Positions 24,342 to 36,400 of a DNA stretch of 64,000 nucleotides are shown here, piece by piece. The stretch spans positions 620,001 through 684,000 of the forward strand of contig NC_088321.1 in assembly GCF_910592395.1 (NCBI RefSeq). The letters are read 5' to 3'. This DNA comes from Lineus longissimus. Taxonomy: Eukaryota; Nemertea; Pilidiophora; Heteronemertea; Lineidae. Below the pieces are notes generated by a model. It searched no databases. It saw only the letters and a program-made list of their open reading frames with translations, and was not told the DNA's origin. How positions within the stretch are numbered: the stretch's first letter is position 1; every line of letters starts with the position of its first letter. The position numbers were made by a program, and so were the translations under genes.

Positions 24342-25976
24342 CTAGAGCAGCGTACAGCAGCTGCTATCCTTTGTGACTATAATCTCATTTGGCTCCTCAC
24401 CGTTAGCTGCCCGCTTGACTTCAAACGCCACCTGAAACGAAACGATCTTTTTGTAAACCACCGATTTTTTTCTGCCAAAAGTAAATTTTTGTTTTAGGGA
24501 TTGCCAAAATTTCTTTTGGTTTCCCCCGATTTTTATGTCGCGACAAAGGCTTTCTTTCCTCCAACTCAGAGCTCCAATTTGAGCGAAAGTTTAAGATTCA
24601 TAGGCTTTGAGACGTTCCCCTTTCCAACTCACCTCAAAGGAATCTTCTATAGAAATCCCCCCCCCCCACCACCACCACCACCGCAACCATTAAAACGCCA
24701 TTTTTTAGGGTAGGATTCTTGATACTTACGCGGTCGTTGGGAGGGAAAACCTTGCACCTGAGCTTAGAGAATATCCGCTTTCCATTAACCATCACCTCGA
24801 ACGAATCTGCAATTGAAATGTACATTTAAACCAAAAGGACAGATGCCATTTTTATGCACCAAGAATATTTAGATCTCATGAATAATTCTTTCGACAATAT
24901 CTGTGTCCACACATGTACATGTAAAGTGGAACCTCCCTTAGCAGACACCTCTCAATTAAGGTTACCCTCTCTATAAAGGACACTAGTTTTGAACCCAAAT
25001 TGGTTGATTCCATTCAATTTGACCTCTCTAATCAGGACATCTCTCTATTAAGGACTGCATTTGGAAGTCCAAAGTGCGTCTCTAATAGAGAATTTCTGCT
25101 TTAAATTGGACTTAGCAGTGCATAATGTCTATGCATGGATTCATGACGGGGATTAATCATCAATATTCCATTCATGGATTTATGATAGAGAATCTCCATT
25201 TGCACAGGACTGCAATGACTCCTGGGAAAGGGTTACCGCTTTGTCCACTGCTCCCAGTGACGTGTGCCGTTGGAACTCGAAGACTGATGAGCTGCTCCAG
25301 CTCCATGAAGCGAGGCACGTAACCTTCCTTGGTACTGAAATAAACGTGAAATAGAATGAATAAACATCAATAAACTAATAAATAAATAAAATGAATAAAC
25401 ATGAATACTAATGAGCTGCTCCAGCTCCATGAAACGAGGCACGTTCCTTGGTACTGAAATAAACGTGAAATAGAATGAATAAACATCAATAAACTAATAA
25501 ATGAATGAATGAATAAATATATAAATATATAAATAAATAAATAAATAAAATGAATAAACATGAATAAACATGAATAGAATGTTACTTTGCATCTGAAAAT
25601 CCATAATCCGCACCGGGGGCCTACCTCAGGAAAGGCGTTTTAAAAATTATGTCGGGATTAACATAACTACCCCTGGCCCGACCCTGCAGTGCACACCGAA
25701 CGGTTTAATAGGGACATAGCTCCGGCAGATTTGGGAGATTACTGGCACAATGTAAAAAATACAACAGTATGAAAAAAGGCCTAGTCTACACACAGTCACA
25801 TGACACAGTAGGCCTACGCTGTCATCTGTCATTGCCAATTTTTGACACATTTGTCTAGAAAACCGAGGTTGACAAGCGGTTTCCTAGACAATCTTTGCTC
25901 TGATTTCATAAACATGAATTGGAAAATGTGTAGTTAGACCTTACCAATGTTCCACCTCAACTTTGACGCTCTGCAT
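24342..25976 (-). CDS. Rdx-family paralogue with Glu at the Sec position
   Basis: Exons on the minus strand: 25945-25976, 25237-25334, 24730-24806 and 24342-24431. Their lengths are 32, 98, 77 and 90; the first three equal those of the selenoprotein copy downstream, so this is a tandem duplicate. The 98-residue product starts MQSVKVEVEHC, then T-K-E-GYVPRF: the position of selenocysteine is GAA (Glu), not Cys or Sec, so the CxxU/CxxC redox pair is lost. DSFEVMVNGKRIFSKL is conserved and the C-terminus CTLL is a CaaX box. The 5' leaders of the two copies also share GATTTTTGT..GTGCCTTT. I found no SECIS downstream. It is probably expressed but not a classical thiol redox enzyme. Confidence 0.85.
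24657..24683. repeat. C-rich homopolymer and CCA run in Rdx paralogue intron 3
   Basis: A run of C followed by CCACCACCACC lies in the intron 24432-24729, near the exon 3 donor side. It explains a spurious poly-Pro reading frame on the plus strand and has no other visible role. Confidence 0.6.
24921..25103. repeat. Full-length dispersed palindromic element in Rdx paralogue intron 2
   Basis: The most complete copy in the window. The left end TAAAGTGGAACCTC and the right end GAATTTCTGCTTTA form imperfect inverted termini. Between them are four CCTCTCTATTAAGGAC-type subrepeats, the first two facing the last ones across a TTGATTCCATTCAATTTGAC centre. No target-site duplication is obvious. Confidence 0.6.
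25345..25575. repeat. AATAAATGAA-rich low-complexity tract
   Basis: AATAAA, AATGAATAAAC and TATAAATA units fill intron 1 of the Rdx paralogue around the duplicated exon fragment, and probably drove that local duplication. Confidence 0.7.
25406..25453 (-). pseudogene. Duplicated, broken piece of Rdx paralogue exon 2
   Basis: Upstream of the real exon 2 (25237-25334) the first half of that exon is repeated, together with its 3' splice site and the flanking intron. The copy lacks five bases after CCAAGGAA, so splicing to it would shift the frame, and it has no matching donor. It leaves a decoy acceptor about 120 bases before the real one. Confidence 0.8.
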
Positions 25977-26177
25977 TTTGGAAAAAGGCACAAAAATCGG
26001 TGATATATATGAAGGGACTTTTTTGCTTCCCCCAAAAATATTTTTTGCGTCAGCGTTGGTACAATCTTGACACTAGAGGCGCTGATTTCGTTCCTTAAAT
26101 TTCGGCACTGGGGCGATCCCTGAAGATGTACAAGTATCATTTAGTCTTTGTAACTAAACTGTAATAATATTGTATCA

Positions 26178-27660
26178 ATAATATTCCAGCTGACAGAGGG
26201 AAAATTACAACTAATTTCAAATTGTTTGAATCTCAACAAAAACATTTTTACAACTTCCTGATAGTAACACAAATATATCCTGCAAATTTCAGCTCAGAAT
26301 TTTAAGTTGTTCATCATATTTTGAAGTATTTAAAAAAAATGACCCTAGAGCCACTATGGATATTCCAGCTGGCAGAGGGAACATTACAAGTAATTTCAAA
26401 TTGATTGAATCTCAACAAAATTTTGTGTACAACTTCCTGACAGTTACACAAATATATCCTGCAAATTTCAGCTCAAAATCCAAAGTCGTTCAAGATATTT
26501 TGATGTATTTCCAAACCTGAAGACCCTAGAGTCACTACGGATATTCCAGCTGGCAGAGGGAAAATTACAAGTAATTTCAAATTGATTGAATCTCAACAAA
26601 ATTTTGTGTACAACTTCCTGACAGTAACACGAATATATCCTCCAAATTTCAGCTCAGAATTTCAAGTCGTTCATGATATTTTGACTGATTTCCAAACAAG
26701 ACCCTGAAAGACACTGAAGCCACTATGGATATTCCAGCTGGCAGAGGGAAAATTACAAGTAAACTTTTGAGATGCCATGGATCCAAAAGTCGTGTTCGTA
26801 TTTGACTGAAACTTACAGGGTACATTTGTATTGACATCAGATACTAGCATATCGAATTTGGTGGAATTTTCAGGATATATTTGTGTAACTGTCAGGAAGT
26901 TGTACACAAATTTTTGTTGAGATTCAATCAATTTGAAATTACTTATAATTTTCCCTCTGCCAGCTGGAATATCCATAGTGTCTTGAGGGTCTTCAGGTTT
27001 GGAAATACATCAAAATATCATGAACGACTTTGGATTTTGAGCTGAAATTTTCAGGATATATTTGTGTAACTGTCAGGAAGTTGTACACAAAATTTTGTTG
27101 AGATTCAATCAATTTGAAATTACTTGTAATTTTCCCTCTGCCAGCTGGAATATCCATAGTGACTCTATAGGGTCTTCAGGTTTGGAAATACATCAAAATA
27201 TCATGAACGACTTGTGATTTTGAGCTGAAATTTGCAGGATATATTTGTGTAACTGTCAGGAAGTTGTACACAAAATTTTGTTGAGATTCAATCAATTTGA
27301 AATTACACTTGTAATTTTCCCTCTGCCAGCTGGAATATCCATAGTGGCTCTTGGGTCTTCAGGTTTGAAAATACATCAAAATATCATGAACGGCTTGGGA
27401 TTCTGATCTGAAATTTGCAGGATATATTCGTGTTATTGTCAGGAAGTTTTAAAAATGTTTTTGTTGAGATTCAATCAATTTGAAATTAGTTGTAATTTTC
27501 CCTCTGCCAGCTGGAATATCCATAGTGGCTTCAGGGTCATTTTTTCTAAATACTTCAAAACATTATGAACCACTTGCAATTCTTAGCTGAAATTTGTAGG
27601 ATATATTTGTATTACTATCAGGAAGTTGTTAACAAAATTTTGTTGAGATTCAATCAATTG
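26178..27660. repeat. Palindromic array of a ~180-bp satellite (foldback-like)
   Basis: Three to four head-to-tail copies of a roughly 180-base monomer, marked by GGATATTCCAGCTGGCAGAG at about 26357, 26540 and 26724, are followed by four to five copies in reverse complement, marked at about 26961, 27140, 27328 and 27508. The centre of symmetry is near 26760-26830. Long inverted arms made of tandem subrepeats are the structure of foldback-type elements. No coding sequence is present. The same monomer builds the array at 49513-51045. Confidence 0.9.
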
Positions 27661-28278
27661 AACAACCCAGTCGTACCTCGCCTCCTGTTTACTGATGTCC
27701 CGAACCAATGTTCATGAGCCATCACTCGATGACGTCACCAGAGCAATCGCCGTCTCGTTCGCGGCATTTCTCATTCGCTGAACAGACACCTGACATTGAT
27801 ACAGCCTGATGGCTGCTAGCTAGCTGATCGTGGTCGGAAAAAAACACGATTTGACCAGCCATAACTCTCAGCTAGACAGGCGGAGCAGCATAAGCTATCA
27901 ATTCATCTAAGCGCACCCAACGTACGCGAAAACGGACCACTTTCAATCGCTCGGTGCGCAAACTTGAACTTGAATCAAAAAAAAATATGCCATGTGTGAA
28001 TACTACTGCTAGATTTCAACAATCATGTTACGTCACGTAGACTCGTTTAAAAATACCACAAAAGCCAAGTTTCTGCGAAGTTATGTCACTTGTTGTCCGA
28101 CTCCTGTTCATCCGACCGTAACCTCAGTATTTGACCAATCACCTTTTAATCGTGAGTATTTTCGTGTATGGCTCAATGAATTTGATTGAAAATCACAATT
28201 TGAATAGATGAGTGGTTTGGTAACCTCTCTGACGTAACGTACTCAATACGAGGCGTTGAATTTGGCTGTGCTCCCAGT

Positions 28279-31200
28279 ATGACAGACCGGTTTTGGGAAC
28301 ACAAGCGTTCAGTTGTGTTGACGCCAAGTCGAAGCACTGGTTCAATATTGGTGAGTTCAGCATGATTTCTCCACAACTTTTTCTCCCCAAATTTTGCGAC
28401 TATTGTCTGATACAATGTACAATCTTATCTTATCTTTTCATTTTCATTTCTTGCAGACGCCAGACACGTTGTCCTGTCTAGCACACCCAATGCTGCCCAA
28501 CCGGTTTATCACAAGATACGACGTGAACACCACGTGGTGAGTTATTTTTCTCTATCGAAACTTCCTTGATCGCACATACATGTATTCTTTTGAAACTTCT
28601 CATCTCTGCAGCAGTGGCGGATCCAAGCGGGTGGGGGGGGGGGGGGGGGGGGGCGCTCCTGGCCAGGGAAATCCCACGCCCAGATTGTCCCTTTAAAGCT
28701 GACACGCATGCATAAAAACCCTAACGGCAAAATTAGAAAAACCGGAAAGGATGAAGTGGCGAGGGTTCCGAGTTCGAACCCGCTCGAGGAATAATTTTGT
28801 TTCTTTTCTTTGTTATCTGTCTCGTCAATGAACTTGCGTTTGTGCAGTCAAGTGAGACCTGTCGCTGGGTGTCTATTATGTTTCAAGTGCAGTTTGTCGT
28901 TTGGTGGTCGGGCGTTTGTGTTTTCTATCTTTGTCGTTTGGGTTTTTATGCATGCATGTCAGCTTTAAGTATGTTTTCGCGTGGTCACGAAGATGATAAA
29001 TGTGAATAATGACACCAATGTATTAGACCTGGGGTCACGAGGTGGCTTTCAATGATATCCTTGTGCCGTCGGTATGAAGCTGCTGAAAGCCGCAGCAAAC
29101 CAGCAGCAAACAAAAGACTTAGGCTACTTAAAATCTCTTTCGGGAGTAGTAATAATCTCGTCACCATTGAGTTTTACCTATAGCTCCTATACAAGTATAA
29201 AGATGGTGTGCGAAGATAAATTTCGGCCATTTGGTTACCATTTTAATATCTAACTGTATGCGCCTGCTTAATCGCCCACCCGCGAATTTTTTCCTGAACC
29301 TTTCGGGCAATGAAACAGTGTACATTTGTACACATTTTCTCAGCCAATCAGAATCCGATAAATCTGTGTCGTCATCGGGGCGTCATCATGAAACTTAGAA
29401 GTAAGCTTGTATTGTTTTGTGCTTGTTAATCAAATTTGAAGCACACAGTATCAAAATATATTGGGGGAAGACCATACACACGAGGCAGTATCGAAAGACA
29501 AGTCTCATTGCAGAGAAATCATATTCCTACTGGAGGAAGACCATTCACATGAGACAAGTCTCATTGTATATTCATGCTCAATATGATATCTGAAGGACTA
29601 TCCCTTGGATCTTGGAGATGGGCTATTGTTATTGTCAATTCTGTAGGTATGTTGCAGGCAGCAGAAATAACTAAATTATCTAAAATCTAAATAACAAGGG
29701 AAAAGAAACGCGTTATAAAAATAAAATATAAAGAGTAAAAAAGAAAAAGAAAAATGTTGTCCACAACCGGATTCGAACTCACGACCTTTGGATCGAACAT
29801 CGTATTCTGCCATTTCTGACGAGCGCTCTACCAACTGCTCTAAAGTTTCTAAGACTTCTGACGTCATGTATTTGTCGAAATCTGATTGGCTGAAAGTCCC
29901 AATGTACACTATAGTGCCCAAAAGGTCCAGGAAAAAAAATTCGCTACCCGCCCTTTTCAGATAGACAGTTAGCCCATCTATCACTTCGATCCATCTACCG
30001 TAGCTGTCATGGCCAATACTTTTTCTTTCAGAAGCCCCGACGTCCTTTGAACTTTCAAGAAATGGTTGGGTTTGGTCAAGGGACTGGTATTGGATCTGAT
30101 ATATTATCATTATTGTCACACCTTTTCGCTAAATATGAGGTCTTGAAAATGCTTGGTATTGCTCCTTGTGAGGTGTTACCCAACGTTAATGACGGCTGTC
30201 TGTATAAGTGGTACATACTTGACACCTATGGCGAAGGATGAGCCAGTTATTTTCGAGTTTGCACTTTGGGTGCATCTCGTTCCTCGGGTTGCATTGCGCC
30301 CGCGACCCCATAGGAGTTCCTGGTCTTGTCTCTTCGCCCCCAACCCCGATAAACTCTGTGTACCGTGAACGAATGCTCATCAGGTCGACAGTTATTTGAC
30401 GACGTAAATCCATCCACATTAACTGGCGCTGCGGCTGCACTCAATAGACTCCGTTGGGGAGTCTGAGCCTGATAGGGTGTACCAGTCCAGCCGGTTATGT
30501 ACGGTTGGTATGCTCTATGATATGGATCTCCAGCCACCTGTCAGCTAGGGGCAGACCCCAGTGTCTCAACCCTGGGTCTCAGAGGCGGTAACTTCTAGTC
30601 AGGCAGCGCGCTATGTCTGGTTAGGCGACATGGGTTACCAGGAGCATCCACAGCCAAAATGGTTTGCACATGGAGGTCATCGCGACCGACTTGTGAGGGG
30701 GAAGAAGTGATGTCCATGGCGGTTTCAAATTGATCTGACGACCCCCGCGTCTTCTGGACACGGAGGGGTTCATGTGGCCAAATCCTGTCAGCTAAATCCT
30801 ATCGTTAGCATCGTTCGCGGTACATGGAAACCAAGGGCATGGAACCCTTTTTTGTCTTGGTTTAATTTCTCTGAGGATTTCAATGATGATATATATATTT
30901 AGATCCACAGGTATAGTCGGTACATGTGGCGACTCGCCACATGTACATTTTAATAGTTTTTTCCGAGCATTGTAAAAAGTTATGAGAATAAATTTCCCCT
31001 TTGGACGTGTTTTTTTACCAGAATGACAATCAAAAAGTTTGTCACTGGAGAGTTTCCCCATCCCCCACCCCAGCCCTAGAATAATATACAGACTAAATAG
31101 TATCTTTGGACTGTACTGGTAATATAGGTCAGTCAAAAAAAGAAATATATATTGGACTGTACTGGTAATAGAGGTCAGTCAAAAAAAGAAATATATATTG

Positions 31201-32034
31201 GACTGTACTGGTAATAGAGGTCAGTCAAAAAAAGAAATATACATTGGACTGTACTGGTAATAGAGGTCGGTCAAAAAAAGAAATATATATTGGACTGTAC
31301 TGGTAATAGAGGTCAGTCAAAAAAAGAAATATATATTGGACTGTACTGGTAATAGAGGTCAGTCAAAAAAAGAAATATATATTGGACTGTACTGGTAATA
31401 TAGGTCAGTCACGAAAATATCTGAAAGTCTGTGCCCCATTGTTGACGAATATAATATCGTGAGGACTTTATCAATAGTCACGGTCCCTGGCCCCTCCCAC
31501 ATAAAAATCATTAGCAAGGTCACTGCAGGCAATAGCTTCAGCATTGTTATTGTATAAACATGTCTTAAACATTATAAACGGCCCTATTCGTGGGGTTACA
31601 TTGGGTTCTTGCTGGGGTAATGATGTCCATGTCCGATTCTGCGTTTTGTGGACTTGTAAATCAGTCCAGCAGTGACATTGCGTTTTGTGGACATGTAAGT
31701 CTGTCCCGCAGTACCAAGTTTCACCCCAGCAATTACCAATAAGACCTGCACGTGACCTTAAAGTAAATAGCTATGCAAGTCTGTTCGAGACAAAACGAGA
31801 TGTATGCATTGGAAGAAGGAAATCTGCGAAGAGTAGCTGGAACTGTCTGTCCAGCTCTCGTTTATGAAACAATGGGCGATTTGAAAGACGTCTCCTGAAC
31901 AGATCGCCCATTGTTCACTGAAACAGCATTCAAATTGTCTCCATTTTTTCAGGTGGATTGCTCCATCTCGTGTGGTTTCGCTGTCCCGTCCCAAGAATCG
32001 AGCCAACGCAACCGAGGCCACTTCTGAGAGATAA
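28279..32034 (+). CDS. Small three-exon gene, function unknown
   Basis: Exon 1 28279-28350 begins MTDRFWEHKRSVVL. Exon 2 28457-28536 contains HPMLPNRFITRYDVNTTW. Exon 3 31953-32034 ends in RPKNRANATEATSER and a stop. All three have good GT-AG sites and compatible phases, giving 77 residues. An alternative last exon at 32356-32422 uses the same phase and ends in a different 22-residue tail. I do not recognise the family. There is no signal peptide or transmembrane segment; the protein is basic with several aromatic residues and Pro-Ser motifs, and it resembles small axonemal inner proteins only in general character. The long last intron contains a tRNA relic and a 46-bp repeat array. Confidence 0.5.
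28629..28653. repeat. Poly-G run
   Basis: A G homopolymer in the intron after exon 2 of the small unknown gene. Comparable G or C runs occur at about 14511-14522 and 33098-33118. These may be assembly-sensitive spots. Confidence 0.8.
29757..29851 (-). repeat. tRNA-like relic (SINE head or tRNA pseudogene)
   Basis: On the minus strand AGTTGGTAGAGCG resembles an A box and GAGTTCGAATCCGG an intact B box, separated by a plausible anticodon-arm distance. The D-stem half that should read GCTC is GAGC and the two ends cannot form an acceptor stem, so it is not a working tRNA. The surrounding sequence carries no recognisable SINE tail. Confidence 0.5.
31106..31410. repeat. 46-bp tandem repeat, about 6.6 copies
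   Basis: Units contain TTGGACTGTACTGGTAAT and GGTCAGTCAAAAAAAG at exact 46-base spacing and differ at one or two positions. The first and last copies share TATAGG where the inner ones read AGAGG, so the array probably grew from its centre. Confidence 0.95.
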
Positions 32035-34863
32035 ATATTCAGGATGCCAGATTTGTGGAACACAATTGAGGTAAATGAGATAAAATTCGATAAGCTGGCT
32101 ACAGTTGATGAAATGACTGATATTGGGACAAACCCGAGGCAGGTTGACCACCATTGCCGGACAATTCAATTTAATTGATTCATCTTATTAGTGCCAATGA
32201 GGCTGTCGCAGACATAAACATGTGTATAGACATATTACTGATATGCTATAATAGATTTTTTAAAAAAACGTCATGAAAAATGATCAAATACTTCAATTTC
32301 TTAAATTGTATATTTCAATGTTTCTTGGTATCTAAATCTTCCCTTTCTATTCCAGGCCAGTAGTCAAGAGCCATGATCAGGGAACGGCAGTTACCAACGG
32401 AATTGACCCTTTTTTGTTGTAATTCATGCTGTTGGCTCAGAATGGGTTGACACTCACCTGTTTTCGACCCTGAAAATTAAACATCGAACATTGTTACTCT
32501 TTGTTAAAAGTGAACCTTGCAAAATATGTGCTTATTCCTGAAACCAATAGCACTTAATGTGTGTACTCGCTGATCCAGAATATTGCTATTTCTTGTTCCG
32601 TTTTCAATGTGGCAATCCATTTACCGTATCTGAGCTATTTCACAGCACAAGAAGTGCAACATTACAACAATGGAGCTATCTTGATCACAGCAAAAATGTG
32701 TTTCTACATTGTTTTACTCAAATGATGCATGGATGAGCCTTATTGACATATTTGTTTTCAAGAGGAATTGGTTGTAGGTTTTCTTTCTTTTTTCTTAAGG
32801 CAGGCCTAATTTAACAGAAGGCCTATATTTTAGGTAGGATATTATTTATACTATAGGCCCATATCAGTTTTGAGATCAATTTCCTCTTGAAGACAACAAG
32901 CGTCAATCGAGTCTCTGCACCATTCTGATTGGGCGGTTTTGGGCTAAAATACAGTACAAGAGAATGCTCCATTGGTGTTAACAGGATATGTCATTGTTTT
33001 GGTCCGCAATCAGTTCTTGCCACCTTGAAAGCGGTCACGGTTACTTACGACTTGTACATTGTTCAATTGTTATTATGCTATTGTCATTTGCCTTTGCCCC
33101 CCCCCCCCCCCCCCCCCATCCTTATCGACACTCACAGTGCACCACCCTCCATCCCATGCCCCGCATGCGCACTGACCCAACATCTGATCCCTTGACACGC
33201 TTGCTCAAGCGGCTCAAGCGGCGTCAGCAGTATCAACGTTGTGTTATTGTATTCCAATTTTTGCATTCTTCATATGTATGTACTTGCCAAATAAATGTTG
33301 TCATATTATAACCTTCGTCTATCTTCAGGTGCAGCAATTTACGGTCAGCCTTTTCTGAGTCCGCATGCCGGCCACTAATTGTAAGTTTTGTAGTATATAT
33401 TTTATACTTGCCCAATAAAAGTTGCCATATCATCAGGCTTTGTCTCTTGTCCTTCGGTCTCTCAGCGTGGGGGACACTCTCGAAAAGTGAGATTTATGCA
33501 CTTACCAAATGCACCTTCTTCATCAAAAATACCTCACGCCTGATGTCAGGGACGAAATAGCCCAGAGTCTGTACCGTAACTTAATTTGCATCTCGTTTCA
33601 ACCCCGAATGAGATAGCCAACTTGTATGTAAGCAGTTGACGATCGAGAAGAAGAGACAGTTTTTCCAAGCCTTGCGGAGGCCAACGTCTATGTATGACGA
33701 CAGTTCTGAAGAGCTCTGTCTGGTTTCCTGTATCTGTATAGTCATCATGGTATCAATGATTGAGCCGATTTACGAATATCGCGAAACTGAACTTAAGTAG
33801 GATTTCATGGCACCACAGACCATCTTTCATACATCTTCGCTCGTGAGGTCTTGCGAAATCTGCCGAGATAAAAAATTGTTACTGACAAAGTCCTATTTCT
33901 CCACGACTCACGGAAAATAACTGGCGCTCGATGTGTGTATCTATGTGTCCCTGGAGTTCGAAGGATGTGACATTACAGAGCGTCCGATTTAGTCTCGTAA
34001 AGCGATGCGAATTATTCCAGGACATTCAAACTTGTGTTGTATCCTATCCTTACGATGTATGGTTATCCCTACAGAGGTGCTAAAAGCCCCGTCTCTTTAG
34101 TATTGGGTGAGGCATCCTGCAGACAGTCCGCTGTACGCTCTTGAGAGAGACACTGACACCCCATCTCTGCCCAGAGTAACCCGTGCTTAGAGTAACTGGT
34201 AAACCGCAATCGTCACTTGAAGACAAAGCATTTGCTGGTGTTAATTCATATCATCTCCTCAAACACTACTCGAGTACTTCTTGGGTGGTACCTGATACGA
34301 GACAACTAACTGAGCTATAACTCACCTGAAGTGCTATTTGATAAGGGCACATGAGCTGTGTCCCTTTAGTTCGAAGGATGTGACACCTCACAGTGTCCAA
34401 TGCAGCTCCTTGAGAGAAAAATACACTAATACATTCACAGGACTTTCAAACTGCTGGGAGCGTCCCTAACAGAAGTATGGGCAGTGAAGCGGACAACCCT
34501 GTTGCTCCAGTGTTAGTCTTGGGGGTAACTGATTTGGCATTACCTGGTATGGGCAACTCGTCTTGCGAGGGTGCTGATCGTGTGTCCTTTGTACTTCGAA
34601 GGATGTGACATACGATAGAGTGTCCAAAATGCCCTGAACTAGCAGCCATGAGGGAGGAGTTCTAGCCATCTGGAGCACTTAGATCCAGGACCAGTTTTAT
34701 GATGACTAGAACACTTACAAAAGACAACAATATGTTGACTCAGTGACCCTCTCCTATTTGCCACATCGAACTTGACTATTGACCGCTTCTGTTACCAATG
34801 GTAGTTTGAAGCGTGAAGGTCAGAAGCTGTTGCTGCACAGAACATGCGATAGTCGGACCAAAA

Positions 34864-35460
34864 CTTAGCTGTGTGTTATACTTTTAGGCAAGAGAAGTCC
34901 TCAAAGGCCATCGGGGTGGTTGCAGACGAAGCTCTCAAGACATCAAAAGAGGCCCTCGAGCTGGCGAAGCAGTCCGTGCAGAAACCACGAGAAGTCTCCA
35001 ATCAGGTTGAACAACTCAAGCAAAAGTGATTCACATAGATTTTTCATCTTCTTGGTTCTCATTTTAGATCCACGATTATCATTTTGCGTCAACTTGCATG
35101 CACAGTTTGCTGGGTGGAAGATTCCACAACTGGCATCCCCATGCACAAGATATCCAAGCAAGGACAGTCACAAGATCTTTTGGGGGATTTCGCTTTCAGT
35201 TACATTGAGTACTCCAATAAAGGGCTGGTTGTGAGTGATCTCTACCACAACAACATCTGCTTGAGAGCAAAATAATAGCTGCAACTATGATTCTTTTCAG
35301 TGCAACTGGAGCTGAGAGGCGATACAACAATACACGAGACCTTGCGATGGAGGCTCTCAAGACGGCGCAGGATACATGTACACCGAGTCTCTAAAGATCT
35401 ACACGGAGGCCGACGGTCTACCCGATATTGTACTGAACTACGCCATCGCCATCTTCAGGG
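34864..35460 (+). pseudogene. Possible coiled-coil exon fragments, degenerate
   Basis: A stretch at 34888-35028 reads as an amphipathic helix with VADEALKTSKEALELAKQSV and stops soon after. A second at about 35310-35460 reads RRYNNTRDLAMEALKTAQ and then, only after a frame change, YTESLKIYTEADGLPDIV. Heptad-like Ala/Leu spacing recalls laminin-type coiled coils, but I cannot assign a family. The frame change and lack of clean donors suggest decay. Low confidence. Confidence 0.25.
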
Positions 35461-35537
35461 CATAGTAGGAACTGTAACTACCGTTTGGTCTTTTCAGTTC
35501 TTACCTTACCCTGAAGATGGCGATGGCGTAGTTCTTT
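35437..35537. repeat. Inverted repeat, 26-bp arms
   Basis: GAACTACGCCATCGCCATCT with its extension to CAGGG at 35437-35462 is repeated in reverse complement at about 35512-35537. The 49-base centre is unremarkable. It is probably a small terminal-inverted-repeat element or the end of one; one arm overlaps the coiled-coil-like fragment. Confidence 0.7.
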
Positions 35538-35854
35538 CATAGTCCATGCGTAGTTTCTTGTTAGTCGCCTATTGAGTAGCGCTTTAGGTTTCAGAAACTC
35601 CAAAAAACATATCTTTGCCAAAACAATTGCTAAATCAACACTGATGTACTGTGAGAACCAAGAAATCAATGATTTTTTAGGAACTACGGTTAGGGCTTTG
35701 CCGCGCATGAATACAAAAAAGTCCCTAATGATACCATAGTCCCTCTGCCACAGGAGGTCGAGTGAGACCTGACAACGATCACCATTGACGACGCTTGGAG
35801 AATAATTTTGCGTTGTTGTTATCGTTGAATTCCGAAACGACCGCGACGGTATTT

Positions 35855-36400
35855 AGCTCCCTAATCTTTTCGCCCCAGGTAGCTTCGCTCCAAATCGAAG
35901 TCGTTTCGCTCGCTTTTCGCTGTTTGGGATTGAGAAAGTATACCCCGGTTGCGGCACCCCGGTAGCACCCCGGTACAATGTCCTTTTTTCCTTCACTGTC
36001 CTTATGGACCGCAGTGCGAAAAAATACTGAGCCGATTTCTTCAAAGTTTTTTTTTAAAGAGATGGATGCTTATGACTGATGTCTGGACGCCAAAATAACT
36101 CTCAAAATGAGTGCCAGATCTCACTCATGATATGACTTGACTGTAAGAGAAGACAGACTTGCCCCTAGTGGGATGACCGACGAATGATAAAGAATGAAAG
36201 ACAAGTGACCTGCCAAAGATCACACAGCAGATGACCAAGCGACTCCTTCTTTGCAGATTTGACAACCCTAGAAAGCACATCTACTTTGCCACTTGCACTT
36301 TCCCCGTATACTTTCTCAATTCCCAACAAAAAGTCCAAGGGAGCGAAACGACTTCGATTCGGAGCGAAACGACTGGGGGCGAAACAACCGCAGTTCGACC
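35855..36400. repeat. Foldback element with ~85-bp inverted ends
   Basis: The left arm (about 35855-35945) and right arm (about 36305-36395) are reverse complements of each other with scattered mismatches. Both contain GCGAAACGACTTCGATT and TATACTTTCTCAAT. The roughly 360-base interior has no ORF of note. Related GTTTCGCTCC motifs occur near 45975. Confidence 0.7.

Noticed and set aside
29757-29851. Functional tRNA gene
   Set aside because: The B box is good but the D stem and acceptor stem cannot form.
30186-30540. Retroelement ORF fragment on the minus strand
   Set aside because: The reading frame has some protein-like character but no motif of reverse transcriptase or endonuclease that I can point to.
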